64,000 bases of DNA from Microbacterium sp. TNHR37B (GCF_001620065.1 NZ_LQGV01000001.1:62001-126000), one strand, 5' to 3'; shown: positions 32,972-42,512, counted from the first letter of the stretch. A program made the numbers and translations. Notes: generated from the sequence alone by a model not told the origin.

Positions 32972-34053
32972 ACGCTCGCAAGGGATCCATGGCGCTGGCC
33001 TCGGTCTGGGGGGAGGCGTACCGGAACCTGATCGCCGGGGTCGGGGGGAGCAGGGTTCTGCTGATCGTCGTCATCGTCCTCACCGCGTGCGGCGTCCTCG
33101 TTCCCCAGCTGGCGCTCCTCCGGGCCGATGCCCGGGCCGTCGCCTATCAGCGCTCCGGAGCGGCGACCCTCATCGTCACGGCCGAAGGACGTATCGACGG
33201 ACTGCGTTGCGAGGCCTTCCAGCAGCTCGAGAACGTGACCGCTGCCGGTGCGCTCCGGGAGCGCGAAGGGCTCACGCTCGCGCTGCTGCCGAGCACGACG
33301 GTCCGCTACTTCGAGAGCACCCCGCAGTTCGCCGGTGTGCTCGGGGCGAGCGGCACGGGCGCCGGGCTGCTCCTGTCCGACGAGGTCGCCGATGCCGTCG
33401 GCTGGCGTGACGGCGAGACGCTGTCGCTCGCGGAGCGCGGCAGGGTGCCGGTGGCCGGGCGTTTCGCCTATCCCGACGACGGTCGCGTCGCCGGGCTCGG
33501 CTATGCGATCGTCGGCGACGCCCCGGCATCGTCGGGGCTCTTCGACGAATGCTGGGTGACGGTGTGGCCCCAGACGCCGATCGTCGAGTCGCTCGCCGGT
33601 CTCGTCGTGGTCCCGGGGGGCGCCGGTGCCGCCGCAGGACCGACGCTTCTCCAGGCCAACGCGACCCTGGGTGCGCGCTTCAGCGCGGACACCGAGCGTG
33701 TGATCTGGAGCGGGGCCGGAATCGCGGCCGCCCTCCTCATCGCCGCCGCCGTGGCCTTTCACGTGCGGGGGAGACGACTCGAGCTGGCCTCGGCGCGTCA
33801 CGTCGGTGTGCGTCCCGCCGACCAGTACGCCATCACGGTGATCGAGGTCACGGTCCTCGCCGGGATCGCCATGGTCATCGTCCTCCCGGTCGCGGTCTCC
33901 CTGATCGTCAGCGCGCCGTCGATCGCGGTCCCGCTGATGTGGCATGCCGTCCAGAGCGCCGTCCTCGCGCTCGCGGGAGCGATCGGCGGGGCATGGGTCG
34001 GACTCGCCGGCCTGCGTGAACGCCACCTCTTCCGCTACTTCCGCGAACGCTGA
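32968..34053 (+). CDS. FtsX/MacB-like ABC permease
   Basis: 361 residues from the GTG at 32968 (GTGA overlap; ATG at 32989 is an alternative). Topology: one N-terminal helix (about 30-52), a large extracytoplasmic domain (about 55-245) and three C-terminal helices (about 248-268, 283-310, 320-345). This is the MacB arrangement for exporting peptides with mechanotransmission. It is the last gene of the peptide operon and convergent with the serine hydrolase. Confidence 0.85.
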   Translation: MNARKGSMALASVWGEAYRNLIAGVGGSRVLLIVVIVLTACGVLVPQLALLRADARAVAYQRSGAATLIVTAEGRIDGLRCEAFQQLENVTAAGALREREGLTLALLPSTTVRYFESTPQFAGVLGASGTGAGLLLSDEVADAVGWRDGETLSLAERGRVPVAGRFAYPDDGRVAGLGYAIVGDAPASSGLFDECWVTVWPQTPIVESLAGLVVVPGGAGAAAGPTLLQANATLGARFSADTERVIWSGAGIAAALLIAAAVAFHVRGRRLELASARHVGVRPADQYAITVIEVTVLAGIAMVIVLPVAVSLIVSAPSIAVPLMWHAVQSAVLALAGAIGGAWVGLAGLRERHLFRYFRER

Positions 34054-34081
34054 TGCCTCCGGCCCGTCGGTCCGGCCGTGT

Positions 34082-34954
34082 TCACGTCGCGGCGTGGGCC
34101 TCGAGCTGACTGACGGCGTACTCGGCGATCGCATCGGCACCGACGTGGTCGTGGGCGCTGATGGTGACCACGGCGTCGCCGAGGAAGATCAGCAACTGGC
34201 CGTGGGCGCCGTGGAGTCGCCACGCCGGTCCCGGACCGCCCCAGCCGCTGAGCCCGTAGCGGTCGTAGGCGGGCGCCGAACCGGTGGGCACCATGTCGGT
34301 GTGCATCGCGTCGATCCACTCGCCCGACACCAGTGCTCGCCCCTGCCACATGCCGCGGTCGCGGAGGAGGCGTCCGATGCGCGCCATCTCCTCGGTGCGC
34401 AGGCGGAGGCCGGCTCCGGCGACGACGAAGCCGTTCGGACACCGGTCCCAGGACACGTCGGTCAAGCCGAGCGGTGCGAACAGGCGCGGTTCGAGGAAGG
34501 AGGCGACGTCTCCCACCGAGGCGGCGAGCACCCGCATCGCCGTGTACGTGCTCGCGTTCGAGTACTGGAACACGCGGCCCCGGGACGGTCGGCCGAGGAA
34601 CTCCCGCGCGAGGTCGGGCCAGTCGGTCATCATCGTCTCTGACCACGGCAGATCGATGCCGCTCGTCATCGTGAGGAGGTGGCGGAGCGTGACGTGCTCG
34701 ACGCCCGACCCCGTCGGCAGATCCGGGAGAGCAGCCGCGACCGGCTCATCGAACGAGAGGAGTCCCTCGTCGGCAGCCATCCCCGCCGCCAGGACGCACA
34801 CGCCCTTCGCGACGGAATGGATGTCCTCCCGGACGTCCGGCGCCCAGCGGCGTTCGGACACATCGTCGCCGACGAGCACGTGCAGTCCGTGCGCGCCGAA
34901 ACCGGTCTCGTCGATGCGCGCCGCGATGGCTGCGCACACCACGTCTGCCGTCAC
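34082..34954 (-). CDS. serine hydrolase, class C beta-lactamase/esterase fold
   Basis: 290 residues. The SxxK motif is S47-V-A-K50, with the second catalytic motif Y131-S-N and GAHGQ in the KTG position near the C-terminus (HGAHGQLLIFL). It is the beta-lactamase-related family, which also includes esterases and D-amino-acid peptidases. No signal peptide is visible, so it is probably cytoplasmic and not a resistance enzyme. It is monocistronic. Confidence 0.85.
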   Translation of the reverse strand: MTADVVCAAIAARIDETGFGAHGLHVLVGDDVSERRWAPDVREDIHSVAKGVCVLAAGMAADEGLLSFDEPVAAALPDLPTGSGVEHVTLRHLLTMTSGIDLPWSETMMTDWPDLAREFLGRPSRGRVFQYSNASTYTAMRVLAASVGDVASFLEPRLFAPLGLTDVSWDRCPNGFVVAGAGLRLRTEEMARIGRLLRDRGMWQGRALVSGEWIDAMHTDMVPTGSAPAYDRYGLSGWGGPGPAWRLHGAHGQLLIFLGDAVVTISAHDHVGADAIAEYAVSQLEAHAAT

Positions 34955-35085
34955 GTCGTCTCCCTCGCCACCGACCGCGGGGCTGCGCTGCGGTCCACCC
35001 CATTATCGATGTCGCGGCGCGTCGTGGCGGGGGTGCGAGGTGGATACCTCGCACGCGTCCTGAGGGAGATCCCTATGCTCTCGTC

Positions 35086-35586
35086 ATGACGAGTTCCGAG
35101 GTGATCGCGCGGGGACGCTACGACGTGGATCCGGGCAGTGTGGAGCTCGGTGGAGTCGACGACCAGACACGCATCGACGAGGCCGGGTGCGCCAACCTGC
35201 TCTTCACCGTTCCCGGTGTCGCGCCGGGGCGCCAGGACCTCGGCCCCTCGATCGATCTGGGCGATCTGTGGTGGGTGGAGCCGGTGTCGTCGGCGACGGG
35301 GGAGCTCGCCTCGCTGGCCCTTCTGGTGACGTCCTTCCACATCGGCCGCGGAGCGTTGGCGGGAACCCTGGAGAGGGTCGACGGCGCAGAACAAGGTCGC
35401 GTGCACTGGCGGGTCACGATCGACTCCGGCTCCATCACGGCGCCGCCGATCCACTTCGCGGACGAAGGTGACCCACCGACCCAGGCGTCCTGGAAGGATG
35501 ACGCGGTCGTCGCCGCTCTCCATCGGCGGGACGACGGAGCGGTCGTAGCGATCGACCTGTGGCAGTCGACGGATCCCGCTGTGTGA
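35086..35586 (+). CDS. hypothetical protein, 166 aa
   Basis: Acidic soluble protein with no signal peptide or membrane segment. It has a short beta-rich pattern (LLFTVPGVAPGRQDLGPSID, VHWRVTIDSGSITAPPIHFA) and no recognised motif. The start is the ATG at 35086. Codon usage matches the neighbours, so it is likely real. I assign no function. Confidence 0.6.
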   Translation: MTSSEVIARGRYDVDPGSVELGGVDDQTRIDEAGCANLLFTVPGVAPGRQDLGPSIDLGDLWWVEPVSSATGELASLALLVTSFHIGRGALAGTLERVDGAEQGRVHWRVTIDSGSITAPPIHFADEGDPPTQASWKDDAVVAALHRRDDGAVVAIDLWQSTDPAV

Positions 35587-35695
35587 CCACGTCGAGGCCA
35601 TCTCGCCCGCCAGGATGAGCACGTGGCGCGGTCGCCCCGGTGCATCCGCGGCCCCGAGGTGGATGCTCCTCCGCCCGACCGGAGAGAATGGCCCC

Positions 35696-36283
35696 ATGCC
35701 CCGCCCTCCTGCCGACGCCGTCCTGCTCGCCTCCGATCCCGACCTGATGCGAGCGGTGGTGGGTGGCGACGGGTTGGATGCGCGAGCGGCGATGCAGGCG
35801 ATCGTCACGTGGGCTTCCTCGGGGTCCCGTCGCGAAGACCTCCTGCGGCGCAGCAGATTCCCGCTCGAGGGCGACATGCTGGCGTTCCTCGTCGTCAACC
35901 AGCTCGCGTACCGCGGTGCCACGCGTCCGACGGAGCTCGCCGACGCCGTCGACACGGGCCGGTCGAACCTTTCCAAGGTGGTGCGCCGGCTGGAGGTGGC
36001 CGGTCTCGTCGGCCGCATGACCAATCCCGTCGACGGTCGAGAGACGATGATCGCGCTCACGCCGGACGGGCGCTCGGTCGCCGAGCGCATCGTCGCCGCC
36101 AGCGAGGACGACTTCGCGGGCGCCCTGGCGGAGTGGAGCGATGCCGAGCGCGAGCGCTTCGAAGACCTGATCATCCGACTCGTGCGCGACCTCGACCGTC
36201 GTGTCGGCGGAGACATCCAGCGCGTCGCGGGCGTGCCCTGGCAGGAGTCCGCGACGCGCTGGCACCCCCACCCCATCTCCTGA
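35696..36283 (+). CDS. MarR-family transcriptional regulator
   Basis: 195 residues from the ATG at 35696 with GGAGAGA upstream. A winged helix occupies about 70-135 (RPTELADAVDTGRSNLSKVV, then LVGRMTNPVDGRETMIALT with the wing arginine/aspartate). It is followed 110 bases later by an MFS transporter gene, with a perfect inverted repeat between them, so it probably represses the transporter-rhamnosidase operon. Confidence 0.88.
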   Translation: MPRPPADAVLLASDPDLMRAVVGGDGLDARAAMQAIVTWASSGSRREDLLRRSRFPLEGDMLAFLVVNQLAYRGATRPTELADAVDTGRSNLSKVVRRLEVAGLVGRMTNPVDGRETMIALTPDGRSVAERIVAASEDDFAGALAEWSDAERERFEDLIIRLVRDLDRRVGGDIQRVAGVPWQESATRWHPHPIS

Positions 36284-36322
36284 GGGACGCTCGCGTCGGG
36301 GCGAGGGAGGCGCGTCACTGCA

Positions 36323-36345
36323 ATGATTGTCGCTAGGACAATCAT
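36323..36345. promoter_or_regulatory. MarR-type operator upstream of MFS transporter
   Basis: Perfect 9-bp arms ATGATTGTC and GACAATCAT around a 5-base centre. The ATTG..CAAT form is typical for MarR proteins. It lies 48 bases before the MFS start. Confidence 0.75.
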
Positions 36346-36392
36346 GCGGTACGGTGAACGCGATCGTTCTCGCTGGCTTCGAAGGAGAAGCA

Positions 36393-37685
36393 ATGTCCCC
36401 GCGCTCCCTGCACACCCGTCCCTGGTGGGTCGCCGTCGTCTCCGGCATGGCGTCGTACATCGACTCCGCCGCCATCACCGGCTTCAGCACGTCGCTCGTG
36501 ATCCTGCAGCAGGCGCTCCGCCTCGAACAGTGGCAGGTCGGGGTGGCCGCGGGGGCGCTGACGTTGTCGATCGCCGTCGGCGCCCTCGTCGGCGGACGCC
36601 TGGGCGACCGGTTCGGGCGTCGACCGGTGTTCACGGCCACCATGGTGCTCATCATCGCCGCCGTCGTCGCGCTCCTGCTCGCCCCGTCGTTCACGGCGGT
36701 CGTCGCGGGAGCGGTCCTGCTCGGTCTCGGGACGGGCGCCGACCTCCCGGTGTCGCTCTCGACCATCGCCGAGGCGGCGGACGACCGCAACCGGGGCCGG
36801 CTCCTCGGGTTCTCCAATCTCCTGTGGATCGTGGGCATCGTGGTCAATACGGTGCTCGCGAGCACCGTGGGCGACTGGGGTCGCGCCGGCGCACAGGTGC
36901 TGTTCGCACACATCGGCCTCGTCGCCGTCCTAGTTCTGCTGGGACGCCTGACGATTCCGGAGTCGGCGAACTGGAAGGCGGCGCGCGCCGAGCGTCGCGC
37001 GGGCGTCCCGACGATCCGCGCCGACCGGGCGCGCGTTCTCGACCTGCTGCGGCCGCCGTACGTCGTGCCGTTCCTCGCGCTCCTCGCCTTCTACGCCCTC
37101 ACCAACCTGGTCGCCAACACGAGCGGTCAGTTCGGGACCTACATCGTGGTCACCTATGGCGGCGCGACCGTGGCGGAGGCAGCCCACATCGCCCTGCCGA
37201 TGGTTCCGATCGCCGTGCTCGGCTACCTCTGGTTCATGAAGGTCGCCGACGGCCCGAGGCGCTTTCTGTACTTCCAGATCGGCGCGGTGCTCATGATCTC
37301 CTCGAAGCTCCTCATCGTCATCGCGGGGCTCAACCTCGTCACCTATGCCCTCAGCGCGCTGCTCGCCGCCGTCGGGGGAGCCTTCGCCTTCGAGGGCATC
37401 ATGAAGGTGTGGACGCAGGAGTCGTTCCCCACCCTGCTGCGCTCCACCGCTCAGGGGGCGATCATCGCCGTCGGCCGGTTCGCGGCCGCCGGACTCGCCG
37501 TGGTGACACCGCTCATCCTCGACGCCGGTGTCACGCTCATGTACGTGCTCCTGACGGCGTTCAACGTGCTCGGCCTCGCTGCGGCATGGATCGTGTTCCG
37601 GCAGCGTCGCGCGACACGCGTGTTCGATGAGGAAGCGGTCGTCGAGCCCGCGCGTGAGGCGCCCACCGCGGGAGCCGCGTCGTGA
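36393..37685 (+). CDS. MFS transporter (sugar-porter-like)
   Basis: 430 residues from the ATG at 36393, preceded by GAAGGAG. About twelve membrane helices. The loop 2-3 signature GGRLGDRFGRRPVF is conserved, as in major-facilitator sugar and aromatic-acid porters. The stop overlaps the start of the GH78 alpha-L-rhamnosidase (GTGA), so it probably imports the rhamnoside or glycoside that this enzyme splits. Confidence 0.9.
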   Translation: MSPRSLHTRPWWVAVVSGMASYIDSAAITGFSTSLVILQQALRLEQWQVGVAAGALTLSIAVGALVGGRLGDRFGRRPVFTATMVLIIAAVVALLLAPSFTAVVAGAVLLGLGTGADLPVSLSTIAEAADDRNRGRLLGFSNLLWIVGIVVNTVLASTVGDWGRAGAQVLFAHIGLVAVLVLLGRLTIPESANWKAARAERRAGVPTIRADRARVLDLLRPPYVVPFLALLAFYALTNLVANTSGQFGTYIVVTYGGATVAEAAHIALPMVPIAVLGYLWFMKVADGPRRFLYFQIGAVLMISSKLLIVIAGLNLVTYALSALLAAVGGAFAFEGIMKVWTQESFPTLLRSTAQGAIIAVGRFAAAGLAVVTPLILDAGVTLMYVLLTAFNVLGLAAAWIVFRQRRATRVFDEEAVVEPAREAPTAGAAS

Positions 37686-40558
37686 CGGTGTCCTCCAGCC
37701 TCGTGGCTCGCGTCGACATCGACGGCCCGCTCGTCGGGCCTTCCACCGTGGCCGTGCCGGTCCCGCTTCCCCGGATCGGCTGGCGGGTGGCCGCGGCCGA
37801 TGCCGGATGGCAGCAGGTCGCGGCCGAGGTGCGCTGGGACGGGGATGAGGGCGGGGTGCGGACCGTTCGCCTCAGCGGGGAGGACCGCCTGCGCATCGCG
37901 TGGCCGTTCTCGGCCCTGGCGCCCCGAGACCGTGGAGAGGTGCGGGTGCGGGTCGTCGGAAGCGACGGCGAGATCAGCCCGTGGAGCGAGCCGCTCACGG
38001 TCGTCGCTGCTTTCCTCGGCGAGGGGGAGTGGACGGCGCAGTGGATCGGCCATCCGGAGCCCGATCGGCACGCGCAGCCGGCGATCCTCCGGCACGAGTT
38101 CGAGGCGTATGGCGTGGTGCGGGCGACGCTCTACGCCACCGCCGTGGGCGGATATCAGGCGGCGCTCAACGGCACGGACGTCGATGACGATGTGCTGAAG
38201 CCCGGATGGACGCCCTACGGCGCGCGCACCGTGCACGACACCACGGATGTCACGGCTCTCCTCAGGGAGGGCGTCAACTGTCTGAGCATTCGCTTGGCCG
38301 GCCTCTGGGCCACGGAGCACTTCGGGTTCCGGCAGAATGCACAGCCCCGCTACGGAGCGCAGCCGCGTGTCGCCGCGCAGCTGCGTCTCGACTTCGCCGA
38401 CGGATCACACCGCTGGGTCGCGACGGGTGAGGGATGGGCCGCCGCGGCCGGCGCGCTGCAGACGAGCGGGCTGTACGCCGGGGAGTCCTACGACGCGCGA
38501 GAACTGCCCCGCGATACCGCGGGCCGCCGGCCGGAGGAACCGGGGTTCGACGATCGCGGCTGGTCTCCCGTGGCGGTGACCCGCGGTGATCCGATGCCCG
38601 GGCCGCGGATCTCGCCGCCCGTCCGCCGCGCGGAGGAGATCGTCCCGGTGGAGATGATCGCGGGCGTGGACGGCGCGGTCATCCTCGACTTCGGTCAGAA
38701 CCTCGTCGGGCGGCTCCGCATCCGCGTCTCCGGCCCGGCGGGGACGACCGTCACCCTCCGGCACGCCGAGGTGCTCGACGGCGGCAGGCTCGGCACGCGT
38801 CCGCTGCGTCGCGCGAGCGCGACCGACCGCTACACCCTCGCCGGTGGGGGGTGCGAGGTGTGGGAGCCGGAGTTCACCTTCCACGGCTTCCGGTATGCCG
38901 AGGTGTCCGGGTGGCCCGGGGAACTCCATGCCGGAGACGTGGTGGCGGTCGTGGTGCACAGCGACCTCCAGCGCACCGGGTGGTTCCAGACGTCCCACCC
39001 GCTGCTGCAACGACTGCACGACAACGTGGTGTGGAGCCTGCGCGGCAACTTCCTCTCGATCCCGACGGACTGTCCCCAGCGCGATGAGCGGCTCGGCTGG
39101 ACCGGCGACATCCAGGTGTTCGCGCCGACGGCCGCCTTCCTCTACGACGTCCGTGGCTTCCTCGACTCGTGGCTGCGCGACCTCGCCCTGGAACAAGACG
39201 AGGCCGGCATGGTCCCCTTCGTCGTGCCGAACGTGATCGGGATCGCACGTCCTGCCGCCGCGTGGGGTGATGCCGCCGTCGTGGTCCCCGACGTCCTCGA
39301 ACGTCACTTCGGTGACATCGACACGCTCGCTCGTCAGTACCCCAGTGCTCGCGCGTGGACCGAGCTGTGCCTTCGACTGGCCGGACCTCGTCGGATCTGG
39401 GAAGGCGACTTCCAATTCGGCGACTGGCTCGACCCCACGGCCCCGCCGGATCGGCCGGGGCAGGCCATGACCGCGACGGGACTGGTCGCCACGGCGTGCC
39501 TGGCTCGGTCGGTGCGATTGCTGGCGCGCGCCGCCGGCCTCCTGGGCCGGGAGGACGAGGCCGTGCGATACGCCGGGGTCGCGGAGGAGGTCCGCGCCGC
39601 CTTCGTCCGCGAGTACGTCACTCCGGCCGGCCGCATGCTCTCCGACACGCCGACGGCCTACGCGCTCGGCCTCGTCTTCGACCTTCTGCCCGAGGCGTTG
39701 CGCGCATCCGCCGGAGCCCGCTTGGCAGACCTCGTGCGCGAGAACGGATACCGCATCGCCACGGGGTTCGTCGGCACCCCGTTGATCCTCGACGCGCTCA
39801 CGGCGACGGGGCACGACGCCGCGGCGGCGCGGCTCCTGCTCCAGACCGGCTGCCCGTCGTGGCTGTACCCCGTGACCCGGGGCGCCACGACCATCTGGGA
39901 GCGGTGGGACTCGCTCCTCCCCGATGGCGCGATCAACCCGGGCGACATGACGAGTTTCAACCACTACGCCCTCGGCGCGGTCGCCGACTGGATGCACCGC
40001 GAGCTCGCCGGGCTCTCGATCCTCGCTCCGGGGCATCGCCGTATCCGGATCTCGCCGCATCCCCTTCCGGGCATCGACGACGCCTCCGCCACCTACGAGA
40101 GCCCGTTCGGCAGGATCGTGGTCGGGTGGGAACGGACGGGAGAGGTCGTGACGGTTGTCGCGGAGCTCCCCACGGGCGTCGAAGCCGAGGTGCGGCTGCC
40201 GGGCCCGTCCCTGGGGGCGGGATCGGCGGTAAGCGGGGGAGACGTCTTCACCGCCGGCCCGGGGAGCCATCGGTGGGAGTGTGCCGTGGTCGCCGCGCCG
40301 CCGCCGGGAGCGGTGGGTCTCGGATCCTCGCTCGCGGACGTCGCCGACGACCCGGAGGCCCTCGCGCTCGTCGAAGAGCTGCTGGATGCCCATCGTCCGG
40401 GCGCCGCCGCCACGATGCATGCCGGAACGCGGTGGACCCGCGGGCAGACGCTCGCCGAGCTCGTTTTCCAGTACGCCAGCCCGGCGGTGCAGTCGGAGAT
40501 CGCTGTCCGGCTCGGCGAACTGTCCGAAAGCCGGCATCAGGGCGGTGGGGCGCCATGA
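37682..40558 (+). CDS. GH78 alpha-L-rhamnosidase
   Basis: 958 residues, GTG start coupled to the transporter. N-terminal beta domains (about 1-380) lead to the (alpha/alpha)6 catalytic domain. The hallmark acidic motif DCPQRDERLGWTGD begins at residue 463. Further GH78 features are QFGDWLDPTAPP, the WERWDSLLPDGAINPGDMTS segment and NHYALGAVADWM. No signal peptide, so it acts in the cytoplasm on imported rhamnosides by inverting hydrolysis. The C-terminal about 80 residues form an extra helical tail. It overlaps the XRE regulator gene (ATGA). Confidence 0.93.
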   Translation: MTVSSSLVARVDIDGPLVGPSTVAVPVPLPRIGWRVAAADAGWQQVAAEVRWDGDEGGVRTVRLSGEDRLRIAWPFSALAPRDRGEVRVRVVGSDGEISPWSEPLTVVAAFLGEGEWTAQWIGHPEPDRHAQPAILRHEFEAYGVVRATLYATAVGGYQAALNGTDVDDDVLKPGWTPYGARTVHDTTDVTALLREGVNCLSIRLAGLWATEHFGFRQNAQPRYGAQPRVAAQLRLDFADGSHRWVATGEGWAAAAGALQTSGLYAGESYDARELPRDTAGRRPEEPGFDDRGWSPVAVTRGDPMPGPRISPPVRRAEEIVPVEMIAGVDGAVILDFGQNLVGRLRIRVSGPAGTTVTLRHAEVLDGGRLGTRPLRRASATDRYTLAGGGCEVWEPEFTFHGFRYAEVSGWPGELHAGDVVAVVVHSDLQRTGWFQTSHPLLQRLHDNVVWSLRGNFLSIPTDCPQRDERLGWTGDIQVFAPTAAFLYDVRGFLDSWLRDLALEQDEAGMVPFVVPNVIGIARPAAAWGDAAVVVPDVLERHFGDIDTLARQYPSARAWTELCLRLAGPRRIWEGDFQFGDWLDPTAPPDRPGQAMTATGLVATACLARSVRLLARAAGLLGREDEAVRYAGVAEEVRAAFVREYVTPAGRMLSDTPTAYALGLVFDLLPEALRASAGARLADLVRENGYRIATGFVGTPLILDALTATGHDAAAARLLLQTGCPSWLYPVTRGATTIWERWDSLLPDGAINPGDMTSFNHYALGAVADWMHRELAGLSILAPGHRRIRISPHPLPGIDDASATYESPFGRIVVGWERTGEVVTVVAELPTGVEAEVRLPGPSLGAGSAVSGGDVFTAGPGSHRWECAVVAAPPPGAVGLGSSLADVADDPEALALVEELLDAHRPGAAATMHAGTRWTRGQTLAELVFQYASPAVQSEIAVRLGELSESRHQGGGAP

Positions 40559-40893
40559 CGGGCGGGGGTGCCCCTGGCCGGCCGGCCCTGATGTGGCGCG
40601 AGGCGCTCGGCGCCGAACTGCGATGGCGTCGCGCCGTGCGGGGAGAGACGCTGGCGAGCGTCGCGGCGCGCGCGGGCGTCAGCGGTCAGTACCTGTCGGA
40701 GATCGAGCGCGGCCGGAAGGAGGCCTCGAGCGAAGTCCTCGCCGCCCTAGGACGGGCCCACGGGATGTCCCTCTCGGCGGTCCTTCGTGCCGTCGCCACG
40801 CGCCTGGATGCGGCGGAGCTCACTCCAGGGCGTCGATCACGGCAGCCCGGCGCTGGGGCACCGTCTCCGGCGTCACATCCCAGATCCGGGTGA
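40555..40893 (+). CDS. XRE-family regulator coupled to rhamnosidase
   Basis: 112 residues. A single helix-turn-helix (about 20-80; GETLASVAARAGVSGQYLSE, IERGRKEASSEVLAALGRAHG) is followed by a short Pro/Arg-rich tail. The start overlaps the rhamnosidase stop. The last 74 bases overlap the convergent carboxylesterase gene, and the tail they encode looks unstructured. It resembles small ClgR/PopR-like regulators in the HTH, but I would not name it. Confidence 0.8.
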   Translation: MTGGGAPGRPALMWREALGAELRWRRAVRGETLASVAARAGVSGQYLSEIERGRKEASSEVLAALGRAHGMSLSAVLRAVATRLDAAELTPGRRSRQPGAGAPSPASHPRSG

Positions 40894-42256
40894 GGCGCGC
40901 GTCGTCGAACGCGGGCCAGCCCGGGTCTCCCGTGGCGATGAAGGAGACCCAGGCGGCGTGCATGTCGCGCGCGAGAGACTCTGGGGCGTCGTCTCCGATC
41001 AGGCGCACCGCGTCTTCGTCGTCGAGTCGGCCGAAGGCGAACGCGATCTCGATGGCGTGGGCCGCGCGCAGGTCGCGCACCGGACTGGGCCAGGCGAACT
41101 CGTAGAGGTACGTCGGGGCCGTCCGGGCACGGCCGAGCCGTGTCGCCGGCGCGCGCAGCACGCGATCGGTGATCAGCTGCCCGAGTACCTCGCCGGCGGA
41201 CGCGTACGGCATCGCGTCGCGCACGGCACGCGCGGCTCGCTCGCGGATCCGCAAAGCGCGGCGGGCCAGCCACGACTTCGCCCGGCCGATCGCGGCGAGC
41301 TCGTCGGACCCCAGCCAGAGCCGGTACTCGTCGGTGTTGGTGCCGATGAGAATCGGAACGTCGGCCTCGGTGAGCGCGAGGTGCGGGGAGCGGGGGAGCG
41401 ATTCCGCGTCGACCGCGAGGACGAATCCGGGCGCACCCTTCAGGGGAGAAGAACCGGCGGCGACCTCGGCGCGTGCGCGGACGAGGTCGGCGGGCGGGAC
41501 GGCCGCGAACGCCTCGCGGGTCGCCGCGATGCCGAGCCGCTTCGCGATCGCATCCGACGCGCGGCGGGCCCGGGCGGGATCGGATGCCTCGAGCGGGCCG
41601 GACTGGATGATGGCGCCGGCGACGAGGGCCCGCGAGGTGGGGCGGGCGAGGAGAGCGGCGACGAGCGCGCCGCCCGCCGACTCGCCCATGATCGTGATGC
41701 GCGCCGGGTCACCGCCGAAGGCCGCGATCTCGCGGTGCACCCATTCGAGTGCGAGAGCGACGTCGCGCAGGCCCAGATTGAGTGGCGCGCCGTCGAGGAC
41801 GCTGAAGCCCTCGGCGCCGAGCCGGTAGTTGGCCGACACGAACACCACGCCGTCGCGGGCGAAGGGCGTTCCGTCGTAGGCGGGTTGCGCGGCCGTGCCG
41901 TGCTCCAGCGAGCCGCCGTGCAACCACAGCACCACCGGAGCGTCGGCCGCTGGCGCAGCCGGAGCCCACACGTTGACGGTGAGGGTATCCTCGCCGTCCA
42001 GGATCACCGCGTGGAGGAGCTCGCCCAGGGCGCCGCGATAGGGCGACTGCGGGGAGGTCGGGCCGAAACCGAGGGTTTCACGGACGCCGTCCCACGGGGC
42101 TGCCGCCACCGGCGCGGCGAACCGGCGATCCCCGACGGGAGGTTCGGCATACGGGATGCCGAGGAACCGCCGGACGTCGCCGATCTCGGTGCCGCGCACC
42201 CCACCGGTGGACAGTGTGACGACGGGGGCGGACGAGGGTTCCTCCGATGCGAGCAT
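40820..42256 (-). CDS. carboxylesterase type B
   Basis: 478 residues from the ATG at 42254-42256. Alpha/beta hydrolase: oxyanion-hole motif LWLHGGSLEHG, nucleophile elbow GESAGG, acid residue region IGTNTDEYRL and late His region. The first residues (GGVRGTEIGDVRRFLGIPYA) match the family. No signal peptide; probably intracellular. It is divergent from the LacI-controlled sugar operon. A second, distantly related carboxylesterase lies at 60283. Confidence 0.9.
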   Translation of the reverse strand: MLASEEPSSAPVVTLSTGGVRGTEIGDVRRFLGIPYAEPPVGDRRFAAPVAAAPWDGVRETLGFGPTSPQSPYRGALGELLHAVILDGEDTLTVNVWAPAAPAADAPVVLWLHGGSLEHGTAAQPAYDGTPFARDGVVFVSANYRLGAEGFSVLDGAPLNLGLRDVALALEWVHREIAAFGGDPARITIMGESAGGALVAALLARPTSRALVAGAIIQSGPLEASDPARARRASDAIAKRLGIAATREAFAAVPPADLVRARAEVAAGSSPLKGAPGFVLAVDAESLPRSPHLALTEADVPILIGTNTDEYRLWLGSDELAAIGRAKSWLARRALRIRERAARAVRDAMPYASAGEVLGQLITDRVLRAPATRLGRARTAPTYLYEFAWPSPVRDLRAAHAIEIAFAFGRLDDEDAVRLIGDDAPESLARDMHAAWVSFIATGDPGWPAFDDARLTRIWDVTPETVPQRRAAVIDALE

Positions 42257-42420
42257 GCCCTCAGCGTATGACGAGGGTGACGCGGATGGCCGTCGCCGCC
42301 GCTGACGGCAGTGGGCGGGCTCATCGACTAACGGGAGCGCACTTCTGCCGCAACGGTCGCGGGGCGCGAGCCCGCGATGGGGAGGCGAGCGATCTCCCCT
42401 CCCGGTGCGATGATGCGGCA

Positions 42421-42449
42421 TTGACAAGCCCACCACCCGTCCTTACGAT
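42421..42449 (+). promoter_or_regulatory. sigma70-like promoter of sugar ABC operon
   Basis: TTGACA (42421-42426), a 17-base spacer and TACGAT (42444-42449). Predicted transcription starts near 42456, inside the LacI-type operator, which fits steric repression. The rest of the 256-bp gap to the divergent esterase shows nothing else. Confidence 0.75.
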
Positions 42450-42455
42450 GAGCGA

Positions 42456-42467
42456 GACAACGTTGTC
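42456..42467. promoter_or_regulatory. LacI-type operator 1
   Basis: GACAACGTTGTC, perfect 12-bp palindrome with central CG, flanked GA on the left, directly after the -10 of the sugar ABC operon. Confidence 0.85.
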
Positions 42468-42512
42468 GCGGGTACATCAACCCGGTGTTTCAGCTCTCAA
42501 CGAGGAGGACTA

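Noticed and set aside
34082..34954. Serine hydrolase as an antibiotic-resistance beta-lactamase
   Set aside because: No signal peptide and no canonical KTG triad; it fits the broad beta-lactamase-related esterase group.
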